Under the pieces are notes generated by a model that saw only the letters and a list, made by a program, of their open reading frames with translations, searched no databases and was not told the DNA's origin. A DNA stretch of 64,000 bases from Brevibacillus sedimenti (GTDB lineage Bacteria; Bacillota; Bacilli; Brevibacillales; Brevibacillaceae): positions 1,614,501-1,678,500 of the forward strand of contig NZ_CP064048.1 of the NCBI RefSeq assembly GCF_020923495.1. Reading direction: 5' to 3'. Shown piece after piece: positions 10,613 to 19,623 of this stretch. The position numbers were made by a program, and so were the translations under genes. The number at the start of each line of letters is the position of its first letter. Within the stretch, counting starts at the first letter, position 1.

Positions 10613-10721
10613 TCGCAGCGTACATAAAGTAGCCCATGACGGCGACACAGCCGATGATCAAGGCAAAGACAAACGCATTGTGGGAAAACCATTCGTACAG
10701 CGGAGGTCCGACAAGTGACAT
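10584..10721 (-). CDS. Small single-pass membrane protein, 45 residues
   Basis: An ATG preceded by TAGGAGGGA opens a 45-codon frame (MSLVGPPLYEWF..., ending GRYRQ). It has one strongly hydrophobic segment at about residues 17-35 and a basic tail NKKKGRYR, so the C-terminus should face the cytoplasm. It lies 12 bases behind the DUF2892 gene and so is probably co-transcribed with it. I do not recognise the family. The start site, length and context are good enough to call it a gene. Confidence 0.68.
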   Translation of the reverse strand: MSLVGPPLYEWFSHNAFVFALIIGCVAVMGYFMYAANKKKGRYRQ

Positions 10722-10733
10722 GGGCTGTCCCTC

Positions 10734-11180
10734 CTAGGAATAAGTTGGCTCGAGATGTTCGTCGCGGCTGTGGCGGTCGTCCGTTTTTTTGGCGCGCTCT
10801 TCGTTGCGGGAAGCTTCCTCGGCCTGGCGGTAGGAGACGTACTCCTTAACAGCCGCTTCGAGCTGTTTGTCTTCGGCCGACAGTTTGGTTTGCTCCTGCT
10901 TGGGAGCCGTGCCACTGCGCGGTTTCCCTGCCTGGTTCCTCATGTCCTTTGCTTTGCTGAGCATGTTTTGCATTCCGGCGCCGCAGCTGTTGACACCCAT
11001 CGCGTACAGCATCGGACAAAAGCGGGTGACGCCTTCTGCCACCTTCATGGCTGACAGCGCCATTAACAGCCAGGGAGTGCGGTACGGGCGGCGGCTCATC
11101 CTGCCGACGCCGTAGGCCAGCCCCAACAGGCCGACAGTGATGCGGATCAGAGCATCCACGGTTCCGACGTTTTTTTGCAT
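10734..11180 (-). CDS. DUF2892 (YgaP-type) membrane-domain protein with charged tail
   Basis: The 148-residue protein starts MQKNVGTVDALIRITVGLLG, the typical opening of DUF2892 proteins, which form two short membrane helices. It continues with VTRFCPMLYAMGVNSCG, where the two Cys match the usual C-P-xx-(x)-G-xxxC pattern of the family. Residues after about 85 are a soluble, highly charged tail rich in Lys, Glu and Arg, longer than in standalone DUF2892 proteins. The ATG at 11180 is chosen because AGGAGG precedes it; an upstream ATG in frame lacks a ribosome site. The function is unknown. Confidence 0.75.
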   Translation of the reverse strand: MQKNVGTVDALIRITVGLLGLAYGVGRMSRRPYRTPWLLMALSAMKVAEGVTRFCPMLYAMGVNSCGAGMQNMLSKAKDMRNQAGKPRSGTAPKQEQTKLSAEDKQLEAAVKEYVSYRQAEEASRNEERAKKTDDRHSRDEHLEPTYS

Positions 11181-11395
11181 GGTTGTTCCTCCTGTCCTAA
11201 CAGTTCCTGTTGGTAGTGTGTGCCGGGCGGAAAAAATCACGCGAGGGAATTGTTGTTAACAGAGGGGTTGGATACAGGAGTCCGGCAGGCGAACGGAGAA
11301 GTGTACACAGGAAGTGAGCGAGCGTTCGCTAGGAAACGGCTGCTCTGGCAGAGGATTCTCTATCCGTGCGCCAAACAGGGAAAGGAGTGCATACC

Positions 11396-13156
11396 ATGCG
11401 AGTCCGTCCGATCAACGAAAAGGCTTACCTGCATCTGTTACGGGTGGCGAAGCGGCAGGCCCCTGCCGACATGTGGATCAAGGGAGCGCGGGTGCTGCAG
11501 GTGTATACCAAGGAATGGCGGGAGGTGAATGTCGTCGTCGCCGGAGAGCGGATCGCCTATGTGGGGGAAAAGGAGCCGGAGGTGGCCGAACATACGGTTG
11601 TGGTAGACGCAGCCGGGATGTACGCGGTGCCGGGGTACATGGAGCCGCACGCCCATCCGTTTCAGTGGTACAATCCGTTCTCGCTGGCCGACTTCGCACT
11701 GGAGCGGGGAACGACAACCCTGGTGTCTGACACGATGATGCTGATGAGCCTGCCGTTTGCGCAGGTGGCACAGATCATGGAGCGGCTGTCGGCCCATCCG
11801 GTCAAGCAGTTTTTCTGGGGTCGGCTCGATCCGCAGCGGAGGCGGTCACATGCAGAGCCGCCGTTTGACCGGGCAGGGCTGGCGCGAATGCTGGAGCATC
11901 CGCTGGTCGTCCAGGGCGGGGAACTGACCGACTGGCAAGGCGTGTTGAACGAAGACGAGACCCTGCTGTTTGGACTCAAGCACGCCCGCGATCTTGGCAA
12001 ACGGATCGAAGGACACCATCCGGGAGCGTCGGTGGAGACCCTGAACACAGCGGCTGCCGCCGGGATCACCGCCTGCCACGAGAGCATCACGGCGGAGGAG
12101 TTGTTGCGCCGCCTGCAGTTGGGGATGTATGTCGCACTGCGCCACTCCTCCATCCGGCCGGACCTGCCGGAATTGGTTCGCGGCTGGCTGGAGATGGGAC
12201 TGCCCTGGTCGCCCCGCATGATGCTGACATCGGACGGCAGCACGCCGCCGATGCACCGGCACGGCCTGATGGATTACACGATAAAAGTGGCGATCGAAGC
12301 GGGCATGCCGCCGGAAGAGGCCTACGTGATGGCGACGCTCAATCCTGCCGTCTACTACGGCATGGACGCCGAAATCGGGGGGATTGCCCCAGGTCGACTC
12401 GCCGACGTTCTGCTGCTTACTCGTCCGGAGGAGCCGACGCCCGAGCTGGTCATCGCCAACGGACGGCGGGCGGCGGAAAAAGGGCGGCTGCTGGTGCCCA
12501 CGATGCTGCCTCATTGGGAGCAGTACGAGTTTCCGCCCGTCGACCGGCTGGGCAGGGACGTGGGAGCGGACGCGTTTCGACTTCGCCACACGGGCGGACC
12601 GCTGCCGGTCCTGCACATGCGCAATGCGGTCATTACCACACTGGAGCGGGAGGAACTGCCGGCAGACCGGGATGGCTGCGTTTCGCTGGAGAACGATCCC
12701 GAGCTGGCGGTAATCTGCTGTCTCAATCCTGACCGGGAGCGGCTGACACAGGCGCTGGTAAGGGGATACGGCCGTTCGCTGGAGGCACTGGTCAGCACCT
12801 ACACGGCCTCCGACGACTGGCTGGTCATCGGGCGCAACCCGGAGGCCATGGCGGAATCGCTGCGGCGCGTCCGGCAGATTGGCGGAGGCGTGGTCATGAT
12901 CGACGGGGGACGGGTGATCTGCGAATGTCCGCTGCCGCTCGCCGGAAAGTTTTCTCCCGCGCCGATGGACGACGTCATCCGCATGGCGGAATCGCTGACC
13001 GACCTGTTGCGGGACAAGGGGTACGCGCATTTGGACCCGCTCTATTCGTTGCTGTTTTTTACCGCCACCCATTTGCCGTATGCCCGGCTTACCGCCGAGG
13101 GGATCGTCGATGTGAAGTCGGGGGCCGTTTTGGTGCCGCCCATTCCCCTTCCATGA
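11396..13156 (+). CDS. yerA: Adenine deaminase, YerA type
   Basis: A 586-residue amidohydrolase that probably deaminates adenine to hypoxanthine, feeding purine salvage. It has an N-terminal composite domain (ADMWIKGARVLQVYT). The metal-binding HxH motif lies in YMEPHAHPFQWYNP near residue 86. LTSDGSTPPMHRHGLMD and NPAVYYGMDAEIGGIAPGRLADVLLL follow, and the C-terminal domain is adenine-deaminase-like. The extended HPFQWYNP wording is the YerA subtype, whose activity is less firmly shown than that of AdeC. The ATG at 11396 follows AAAGGAG. Its place behind purD copies B. subtilis, but yerB is about 18 kb further on here. Confidence 0.87.
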   Translation: MRVRPINEKAYLHLLRVAKRQAPADMWIKGARVLQVYTKEWREVNVVVAGERIAYVGEKEPEVAEHTVVVDAAGMYAVPGYMEPHAHPFQWYNPFSLADFALERGTTTLVSDTMMLMSLPFAQVAQIMERLSAHPVKQFFWGRLDPQRRRSHAEPPFDRAGLARMLEHPLVVQGGELTDWQGVLNEDETLLFGLKHARDLGKRIEGHHPGASVETLNTAAAAGITACHESITAEELLRRLQLGMYVALRHSSIRPDLPELVRGWLEMGLPWSPRMMLTSDGSTPPMHRHGLMDYTIKVAIEAGMPPEEAYVMATLNPAVYYGMDAEIGGIAPGRLADVLLLTRPEEPTPELVIANGRRAAEKGRLLVPTMLPHWEQYEFPPVDRLGRDVGADAFRLRHTGGPLPVLHMRNAVITTLEREELPADRDGCVSLENDPELAVICCLNPDRERLTQALVRGYGRSLEALVSTYTASDDWLVIGRNPEAMAESLRRVRQIGGGVVMIDGGRVICECPLPLAGKFSPAPMDDVIRMAESLTDLLRDKGYAHLDPLYSLLFFTATHLPYARLTAEGIVDVKSGAVLVPPIPLP

Positions 13157-13872
13157 GGAAAACATGTTTTCGGCAAAGGAATGTCTTCGCAAACATCAAT
13201 TACTTCACCTTAGTAAAGTATTGATATATTTATTTGGATTTAATACAGCTTCATCTTTACGCTGTTATATGTATAAAAAATATGTTTATTGAAAATACCA
13301 TTATTCATCTCTTGTAAAATTCCTGATATATTTTACAATTAAGAAAGGCCAGACAGGAACGGTCCTGTGAGACGTTTGGCCCATGTCGGGTATCCTCCCT
13401 GGGTGGACGTTTTACGGGCCGCCAAGTGATTTCATGGGTGGCGGTGGACGGGTGGTTCTGATATGATTATGTTAACCTGTCCCGCCGTGGAAGGGGTGCT
13501 TTGCTCGAGAAAAGAATACCTGTGACGGAAAAGGGGACGGTTTCATCGTTGTATTCGTCGATCCAAAATGAGCAGCCGGCTCCGGTATCGCAGGATACGT
13601 TGCTTAAATAGGGCCAGACATCGCAGACTACCGAACAAGCCTCTTTCAACCCGGGGCGACACTCAGGTGTGCGCCCTTTCTGTTTGAGGAGTTGTCCAGT
13701 GCGCGGACAAGCCTTTCGCTGACGGTACGACCGCTCACACATAGACAGCGCGTCAGGCAAAAAAGCAGCGGTTGTCCCGACAGCCGCCGGGCGGCAAGTC
13801 GTTTTTTTGATCGCCGAATACAGAAAATTTACAATTACCGCAAGTTTACAAAGGAATGAGGGATGGGAAAGT
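13157..13872 (+). other. 716-bp intergenic region with two terminator-like hairpins
   Basis: No convincing gene is present. Bases 13196-13340 are strongly AT-rich. GGGCG-A-CAC at 13654-13662 pairs with GTG...CGCCC ending at 13676 and is followed by TTTCTGTTTG. CGAC(A)GCCGC at 13778-13787 pairs with GCGGC(AA)GTCG and is followed by seven T ending about 13808. The second is a strong intrinsic terminator only 65 bases before livH, with no plus-strand gene ahead of it to terminate. This suggests a leader with attenuation, or a small RNA. Confidence 0.55.
13778..13808 (+). terminator. Intrinsic terminator or attenuator upstream of livH
   Basis: CGAC/GTCG and GCCGC/GCGGC stems around a 3-base loop are followed by seven T. 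It lies 65 bases ahead of the livH start codon with no preceding plus-strand gene for over 600 bases. Confidence 0.75.
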
Positions 13873-14826
13873 ATGCTGCTCGACATTTTGCCTCAGGTGT
13901 TGGTTGACGGCTTGACGCTGGGCTTCATGTACGCCGTCGTTGCGCTCGGCTACACCATGGTGTACGGGATTTTGGAGTTCATCAACTTCGCGCACGGTGA
14001 GATTTTCATGGTGGGCGCCTTTGTGGGGACGGAGGTCCTGCTGATTACGGACGCCCTGGGGGCGCTTCAGGGGATGAATCCGTTTGTCGCACTGTTTATA
14101 ACCCTGCTGATCGCGATGGCCATTACCGGAGCCCTCGGCGTCGGGATTGAGCGGGTAGCCTACCGTCCGTTGCGCGGTGCGCCGCGGCTCGTTCCGCTGA
14201 TTTCCGCGATCGGCGTGTCGTTCCTGCTGCAGGACCTCGTCCGGTTTACGGAAGCGATTGCCCGCAACGAATTTTATCTGAACAGTCCCATTCTTTTTTC
14301 AGGTTCCATCCCGTTGGGCAGCATCGCCGCGATTCCGACGAAGGCGTTGATCGTCATCGTGCTCGCCATTGTGATGATGATATCGCTGACCTTGTTCATC
14401 AACAAGACCAAGTGGGGTATCGCCATGCGGGCTGTTGCGCAGGACCAGTCAACAGCGTCGCTGATGACCATTAACGTGGACAAAGTCATTATGCTTACCT
14501 TTTTGATCGGTTCCAGCCTGGGCGGCGCAACCGGGGTACTGTTCGCGCAGAACTACGGCACGATTGACCCCTACATCGGCTTTATTCTCGGTCTCAAGGC
14601 GTTTACCGCAGCCGTTCTCGGCGGTATCGGCAACATCCGCGGCGCGATGGTGGGCGGTGTTCTGCTTGGCTTGCTGGAGTCCCTGTCCGGCGCGTACATG
14701 GGTCCGCTGACCGGCGGAGCGTTTGGCGCCGAGTACAAAGACGTGTTTGCGTTCAGCATTTTGATTCTCGTGCTTCTGTTCAAACCGGAAGGCCTGTTTG
14801 GCGAAGCCGTAAAAGAGAAAGTGTAG
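13873..14826 (+). CDS. livH: Branched-chain amino acid ABC transporter permease LivH
   Basis: The 317-residue protein is an inner-membrane permease of the LivH family, one half of the channel of the high-affinity leucine/isoleucine/valine importer. TLGFMYAVVALGYTMVYGIL followed by INFAHGE near the N-terminus is the family signature. KAFTAAVLGGIGNIRGAMVGG is the cytoplasmic EAA-like loop that contacts the ATPases. The ATG at 13873 is preferred over upstream codons in the same frame because the protein then starts at the family's usual point. It is followed without a gap by livM, livG and livF. Confidence 0.92.
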   Translation: MLLDILPQVLVDGLTLGFMYAVVALGYTMVYGILEFINFAHGEIFMVGAFVGTEVLLITDALGALQGMNPFVALFITLLIAMAITGALGVGIERVAYRPLRGAPRLVPLISAIGVSFLLQDLVRFTEAIARNEFYLNSPILFSGSIPLGSIAAIPTKALIVIVLAIVMMISLTLFINKTKWGIAMRAVAQDQSTASLMTINVDKVIMLTFLIGSSLGGATGVLFAQNYGTIDPYIGFILGLKAFTAAVLGGIGNIRGAMVGGVLLGLLESLSGAYMGPLTGGAFGAEYKDVFAFSILILVLLFKPEGLFGEAVKEKV

Positions 14827-14835
14827 GTGAAACGC

Positions 14836-16125
14836 ATGGCAAACATGGTATGGAAGTCGTTCAAAGGGATTCCGCTTCCGGTTACGCTGATTTGGATCGC
14901 TGGCTTTTCGGCCGCACTGCACTTCTTGGACAAATCGGTCATCGCGTTTCTGGGAATCTTGTCCTCCATTGTTTTGATCTACTACACCAACGCCTCCAGC
15001 AAGGTCCGCATGCTCATCGGAGCACTGGTGCTGCTGGTCATCATTCCGCTGGTGGCGGGGGACAACCGCTACTACATGGAAGTGGCTTCGCAGGTGGGCA
15101 TCTACGTGGCCATGGCGCTCGGCCTGAACATCGTGGTCGGATTTGCCGGACTGCTTGACCTCGGCTACGTCGCCTTTTTCGCCGCCGGTGCGTACGCGTA
15201 CGCGATTTTTTCCACGTCCCAGGCCAACCAGTTCATCCCCGGCGACCTGTTTCCGCTGTCGGGCGAGTGGTTCTGGCCGTTCCTCATCGTCGGCTTGATC
15301 GTGGCGGCAATCTTCGGGATATTGCTCGGTCTGCCGGTCTTGCGGGTAAAAGGGGACTACCTGGCCATTGTTACCCTGGGATTTGGCGAAATTATTCGGA
15401 TTATTTTCAATAACCTGGACAAACCCATCAACATCACCAACGGCCCGCAGGGGATCACTCCGATCCCGCAGCCGGAATTGTTGGGAATGAAGATGGGCAC
15501 GCCGTTCCACTTCTATTTTATCGTGTTAGTCGTCATCGCCTTTATCGTCCTGGCCAACTTCCGCTTTGAAAACTCGCGCATCGGCCGAGCCTGGATCGCG
15601 GTGCGGGAAGACGAACTGGCGGCCCAGTCCATGGGCATCTCCCTGCTGAACACCAAGCTGGCCGCGTTTGCCACGGGCGCTTCCTTCGCCGGTGTGGTCG
15701 GCGTCATCTTTGCCGCCAAGCAGACGTTTATCGATCCGACCTCGTTTACGCTGATGGAGTCGATCGGGATTCTCGTCATGGTCATCCTCGGCGGCAGCGG
15801 AAGCATCCCTGGCGTGGTATTGGGGGCGGCATTCGTCACGGTGCTGCAGGTGCAGCTGCTGAAAGAGCTCTCCAATTTCCTCCACTCGCTGCAACAGGCG
15901 GGCGTCATCAATCTGCCGAACCAGTTGGATCCGTCCAAGTTCCAGCGGTTGATCTTTGGCATCATGTTGATCCTCGTGGCGCTCTACCGTCCCAACGGTT
16001 TGATTCCGGCGAAGCGCAAGAAGACCGATCTCGACGCCATCCGGACAAGCAAATTGGGCGAAAACCGTCTGGGGATCCTGAGCAGGCTGGCGAAAGGCAA
16101 GCTGTCGCAGGGCAACCAGTCGTAG
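14836..16125 (+). CDS. livM: Branched-chain amino acid ABC transporter permease LivM
   Basis: This is the second channel permease of the Liv importer, about 429 residues. It has three extra N-terminal membrane segments and then the family core GLNIVVGFAGLLDLGYVAFFAAGAY. The conserved loop VMVILGGSGSIPGVVLGAA contacts LivG/LivF. A GTG at 14827, directly after the livH stop, is in frame, but the ATG at 14836 has AGGTG at a better distance. The long charged C-terminal tail after YRPNGLIPAKRKK is usual in Bacillales. Confidence 0.91.
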   Translation: MANMVWKSFKGIPLPVTLIWIAGFSAALHFLDKSVIAFLGILSSIVLIYYTNASSKVRMLIGALVLLVIIPLVAGDNRYYMEVASQVGIYVAMALGLNIVVGFAGLLDLGYVAFFAAGAYAYAIFSTSQANQFIPGDLFPLSGEWFWPFLIVGLIVAAIFGILLGLPVLRVKGDYLAIVTLGFGEIIRIIFNNLDKPINITNGPQGITPIPQPELLGMKMGTPFHFYFIVLVVIAFIVLANFRFENSRIGRAWIAVREDELAAQSMGISLLNTKLAAFATGASFAGVVGVIFAAKQTFIDPTSFTLMESIGILVMVILGGSGSIPGVVLGAAFVTVLQVQLLKELSNFLHSLQQAGVINLPNQLDPSKFQRLIFGIMLILVALYRPNGLIPAKRKKTDLDAIRTSKLGENRLGILSRLAKGKLSQGNQS

Positions 16126-16147
16126 CGTACAAGGAGGGAGCATCATT

Positions 16148-16924
16148 ATGGCACTGTTGGAAGCAATCGGCTTGACAAAGCGCTTCGGCGGTCTGGTCGC
16201 CAATCAGGACGTCACCGTCAAGATTGAGAAGGGGACGATTACGGCGGTCATTGGACCGAACGGGGCCGGGAAAACCACGTTTTTCAACATGATCACCGGC
16301 TTTTACGAGCCGGACGAGGGCGATGTCCTGCTGGACGGGAAAAGCATCAAGGGACTGCGGCCGGACCAGATTGCCGAGCGGGGCATCACCCGCACGTTCC
16401 AAAACATCCGCTTGTTCAAGCAGATGACCGCCTTGGAAAACGTGATGGTGGGTACGCACAGCCGGCTGACGGCAGGACTCTTGGGCATCCTGTTCAACGT
16501 CAAGCGGGTGCGCGAAGAGGAAGAGCGGGCCCGCGTCGAGGCCTATCAACTCCTGGAATACGTCGGGATCGCCCACGTCGCCAACGAAGAGGCCGGCAGT
16601 CTGCCGTACGGCTTGCAGCGCCGCCTGGAGATCGCCCGCGCGCTGGCGACCAATCCGCAAATCATTCTGCTGGACGAGCCGGCGGCGGGGATGAATCCGC
16701 GCGAAACGGCAGAGATGACGGAGTTTATCCGCCGGCTGAAAAACGAACTGGAACTGACCATCATCCTGATTGAACACGACATGAAGCTGGTCATGGGCCT
16801 GAGCGAATACATCCACGTGTTGGATTACGGACGCAAAATCGCCGAGGGAACGCCGGAGCAAATCCGCAACAATCCCAGAGTCATCGAGGCGTACCTGGGC
16901 AAAAGCGCGTCGGAAGTGTCGTAA
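16148..16924 (+). CDS. livG: Branched-chain amino acid ABC transporter ATPase LivG
   Basis: This is a cytoplasmic ATPase subunit of 258 residues. Walker A is GPNGAGKTT (near residue 37), followed by the LivG-type switch GITRTFQNIRLF. The ABC signature is the degenerate LPYGLQRRLEIARAL usual for this family, and Walker B is IILLDEPAAGMNP with H-loop IEHDM. AAGGAGGGAG precedes the ATG. It pairs with LivF to power LivHM. Confidence 0.94.
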   Translation: MALLEAIGLTKRFGGLVANQDVTVKIEKGTITAVIGPNGAGKTTFFNMITGFYEPDEGDVLLDGKSIKGLRPDQIAERGITRTFQNIRLFKQMTALENVMVGTHSRLTAGLLGILFNVKRVREEEERARVEAYQLLEYVGIAHVANEEAGSLPYGLQRRLEIARALATNPQIILLDEPAAGMNPRETAEMTEFIRRLKNELELTIILIEHDMKLVMGLSEYIHVLDYGRKIAEGTPEQIRNNPRVIEAYLGKSASEVS

Positions 16925-16942
16925 GCGGGGGAGGAATCACAG

Positions 16943-17650
16943 ATGGCATTGTTGGAACTGCATAACGTACACACCTATTACGGCGGCATCCACGCGTTAA
17001 AGGGGCTGAGCATCCAGGTCAACCAAGGGGAAGTGGTGACGCTGATCGGCTCCAACGGGGCAGGCAAGTCGACCACGCTGAAGACGATCTGCGGCCAGAC
17101 GCGCGCACGGGAAGGCAAAATCCTCTTTGACGGCAAGGACATCACCCAAATGCGCACGCATGAAATCGCCCTGCTGGGTATCGCCCACGTGCCGGAGGGG
17201 CGGCGCATTTTCCCCAAGCTGACCGTGCGGGAGAACCTGGAGATGGGCGCCTTCTCCGTAACGGACAAGAATCTGATCGAGGAAGGAATTGAGCGGGCAT
17301 TTCGCTACTTTCCCCGGCTGAAAGAGCGGATCAACCAAAAGGGCGGCACGATGTCCGGCGGGGAGCAGCAGATGCTGGCCATCGCACGCGGCCTGATGAT
17401 GAAGCCGAAGATTTTGATGCTGGACGAGCCGTCCATGGGGCTGGCGCCGATTCTGGTCGAACAGATTTTTGACATCATCACGGAGCTGAATAAGGAGGGC
17501 ATGACGATCCTGCTCGTGGAGCAAAACGCCAACCAGGCGCTCTCCGTGGCCCATCGCGGCTACGTCATCCAGACGGGAGAGATCATCCTGCAGGATGAGG
17601 CGGCCACCCTGCTGGCAAACCCGCAGGTGCGGGAAGCGTACCTTGCATAG
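16943..17650 (+). CDS. livF: Branched-chain amino acid ABC transporter ATPase LivF
   Basis: This is the second ATPase of the Liv importer, 235 residues. It has Walker A GSNGAGKSTT, signature MSGGEQQMLAIARGL, Walker B ILMLDEPSMGLAP and switch VEQNA. The LivF hallmark VPEGRRIFPKLTVRENLEMGA is present. It ends the operon, with a textbook terminator 9 bases behind the stop. The partner binding protein livJ is not adjacent; a candidate lies on the minus strand about 10 kb away. Confidence 0.94.
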   Translation: MALLELHNVHTYYGGIHALKGLSIQVNQGEVVTLIGSNGAGKSTTLKTICGQTRAREGKILFDGKDITQMRTHEIALLGIAHVPEGRRIFPKLTVRENLEMGAFSVTDKNLIEEGIERAFRYFPRLKERINQKGGTMSGGEQQMLAIARGLMMKPKILMLDEPSMGLAPILVEQIFDIITELNKEGMTILLVEQNANQALSVAHRGYVIQTGEIILQDEAATLLANPQVREAYLA

Positions 17651-17658
17651 AAGTGAAG

Positions 17659-17694
17659 CACCGATGGAGTCTAATGACTCCATCGGTGTTTTTT
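17659..17694 (+). terminator. Intrinsic terminator after livF
   Basis: CACCGATGGAGTC and its exact reverse complement GACTCCATCGGTG flank a TAAT loop and are followed by six T. The 13-bp stem is perfect. Confidence 0.97.
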
Positions 17695-17848
17695 GTAACG
17701 AAATGGAAATTTCTTCGTCTCCTCGTATAGACGCACAGGTTTGCAGGACGATTCGACATCAGAGTTGGAACGTACCTCTCTGCAAACGATGTGAGTCGTG
17801 AGGAATATGGCTGTTCCAAAAACGGTCCACGCGAAAGGGTGCATGCCG

Positions 17849-18448
17849 ATGATGTACCAAAAAACCGTCATGTTGTCTGTGATAGCCGCTGCCAGTGTCG
17901 CTGCCGGCGGATACCTTTACGTAAATGCCAATCAACCTGCATCCGACCAGGCAACTCAATGGCAAGCAAACGTTCACGGGGCTGAACAAAAGGAGAAGGC
18001 GGGAACTGCGGTAGATGTAAGAGGAGATGTTAATGAGAGTTTTTCCAGTATCGAACAGTTGAAGGACAACTCTCAATTGATTGCAGAGGTTGAAATTGAA
18101 AAGGCGGACAGCTTCCAATACAAACACGTTGTGTTTACGTTGAGTGAAGCGAAACTGCTGCATGTCTATAAAGGAGAGGTCCAAAACGGAGAAACCGTCA
18201 AGATTCTCGAAACCGGCGGATATAAGGATGGAAAGGAATACACGTTTGAAGGGAACAAGGCATTTACGGAAAAGGAGACGGCGATTGTCTTTTTGGAAAA
18301 GTACGAAGGGCCGATTGCTGATGACGCTTATGTAATAGCGGGAGTGTATCAAGGGAAATTTGTAACAGACGGTCAGACAGTACAACCGCCCAATGGCGTA
18401 GAAAAGGGGCTGCAGGTAAAAACCATGGAAGAGTTGGGCTTGGAATAG
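17849..18448 (+). CDS. Secreted or membrane-anchored protein of unknown function
   Basis: The 199-residue protein starts MMYQKTVML and has one hydrophobic signal or anchor segment (SVIAAASVAAGGYLYV) at residues 8-23. A polar linker follows, then a mixed alpha/beta domain from about residue 65 (SSIEQLKDNSQLIAEVEIEK), with KLLHVYKGEVQNGETVKILETGG in the middle. No catalytic motif is evident. The ATG at 17849 is one of several starts; AAAGGG lies 9 bases upstream. GC content is lower than in the neighbours. It stands alone between the livF terminator and azlC. I do not recognise a named family. Confidence 0.65.
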   Translation: MMYQKTVMLSVIAAASVAAGGYLYVNANQPASDQATQWQANVHGAEQKEKAGTAVDVRGDVNESFSSIEQLKDNSQLIAEVEIEKADSFQYKHVVFTLSEAKLLHVYKGEVQNGETVKILETGGYKDGKEYTFEGNKAFTEKETAIVFLEKYEGPIADDAYVIAGVYQGKFVTDGQTVQPPNGVEKGLQVKTMEELGLE

Positions 18449-18562
18449 CATGGTATCAGGCGGCCAGCCAGGTGAATACTGGTTGGCCTTGTCGGTGGAG
18501 GAGATGGATGCGGGGCTGCGGCTGCTATACGGAGTGTAAAAGCCGTACATGCACTCCTGCAT

Positions 18563-18591
18563 TTGACAGAACTTACTGACAAGCGTAGAGT
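18563..18591 (+). promoter_or_regulatory. Likely SigA promoter of azlCD
   Basis: A perfect TTGACA (18563-18568) is followed after 17 bases by TAGAGT (18586-18591). Transcription would start near 18598, about 20 bases before the azlC GTG, just before the GGAGGGGG ribosome site. Confidence 0.6.
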
Positions 18592-18617
18592 ATAGCAGTG
18601 TATGGAGGGGGAAGCGA

Positions 18618-19301
18618 GTGAACTCTGCGCGCACGTTGTTTGTCACAGGCATGATTCAAATTATCCCGGTCGCCGCCGCAGGGATCGTGGACGGGCTTGT
18701 GTTTGGCATCCTCGCCCGGCAGGCAGGTCTCGGCATCGCGGAAGCCTTGCTGTTTTCACTCCTCGTCAACGCAGGGTCGTCGCAGTTTGCCGCCGTCGGC
18801 CTGATCTCGCAGGGGATTGTGGGCTGGCCCATTCTGGTCTCCGCGGCTTTGCTGAACGCCCGTCACCTGCTGTACGGCCTGTCGCTCGGGCCCCACTTTC
18901 GCGGGACGCCACCGTGGAAGCTGTCGTTGATGGCGGCTGGCCTGAACGACGAGACGTACGCCCTGACATCCACCTATCTGGCGTCCGGCCAAAAGCCCAG
19001 CCTCTCCTTTTTTGCCGGTGCGAGCGCGGTCGACTATCTGATCTGGAACGCCAGCACGCTGGCCGGCGCCTGGTTTGGCGCGGTGTTTACGGAAACGGAG
19101 GCGTACGGCCTGGACTTTGCGTTTGTGGCCACGTTCCTTGGCTTTCTCGCAATTAATCTGCTCTCCCCGTTTCATGTGAAGGTGGCGGCCGGCGCTGCGG
19201 CTGTCGCCTGCCTCGCGTACTGGGGAGGCGGCGGGACGGCGGCGGTGATTGCCGGAACGCTGACGGCAGTGGTGATGGGAGCGGTGATCCGTGAACGATA
19301 A
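18618..19301 (+). CDS. azlC: AzlC family branched-chain amino acid exporter, large subunit
   Basis: A 227-residue, highly hydrophobic protein of the AzlC (LIV-E) family, which exports branched-chain amino acids or their analogues together with AzlD. NAGSSQFAAVGL and LLNARHLLYGLSLGPHF are the family signatures. The GTG start has GGAGGGGG 7 bases upstream. The last 11 bases overlap azlD, as usual for this pair. Having an exporter next to the Liv importer suggests balancing of the intracellular pool; this is inferred from position only. Confidence 0.92.
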   Translation: MNSARTLFVTGMIQIIPVAAAGIVDGLVFGILARQAGLGIAEALLFSLLVNAGSSQFAAVGLISQGIVGWPILVSAALLNARHLLYGLSLGPHFRGTPPWKLSLMAAGLNDETYALTSTYLASGQKPSLSFFAGASAVDYLIWNASTLAGAWFGAVFTETEAYGLDFAFVATFLGFLAINLLSPFHVKVAAGAAAVACLAYWGGGGTAAVIAGTLTAVVMGAVIRER

Positions 19302-19605
19302 GGTGCTGCTGATCATTGTCTTGATGGCCGTGATTACCTATCTGACGCGGTTTCCCATGCTGCTGATCAGCTCGCGCTGGGAGATCCCCGACTGGCTCCG
19401 GCGCGGACTGGCCATGGTCCCGGTGGGGGTGTTCAGTTCGCTGACCGTGCCGCCCATTCTCTTTTATGGGAAAGACGGGCAGTGGAGTCCGGAGTACCTC
19501 GCGGCGGGGGTGGTTTCACTCGCCGTCGGCCTGTGGAGAAAGCAGGTCGTCTGGGCGCTGTTGGCCGGGGTGGGGGCGATTGTGCTGTGGCGGGCCCTTT
19601 TCTGA
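19291..19605 (+). CDS. azlD: AzlD family branched-chain amino acid exporter, small subunit
   Basis: A 104-residue membrane protein with the AzlD pattern AVITYLTRFPMLLIS near the N-terminus and three to four hydrophobic segments. It overlaps azlC by 11 bases, so translation is coupled. A terminator shared with the convergent MFS gene follows. Confidence 0.9.
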   Translation: MNDKVLLIIVLMAVITYLTRFPMLLISSRWEIPDWLRRGLAMVPVGVFSSLTVPPILFYGKDGQWSPEYLAAGVVSLAVGLWRKQVVWALLAGVGAIVLWRALF

Positions 19606-19623
19606 AGATCGGGAAGAGCGTGT

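Noticed and set aside
13321-13440. A possible T-box or riboswitch leader before livH
   Set aside because: The T-box core (AGGGTGGNACCGCG-like) and known aptamer motifs are absent; only hairpins are supported.
13467-13886. A 139-codon minus-strand frame upstream of livH
   Set aside because: No ribosome site, no recognisable domain, and it overlaps the terminator and the livH start.
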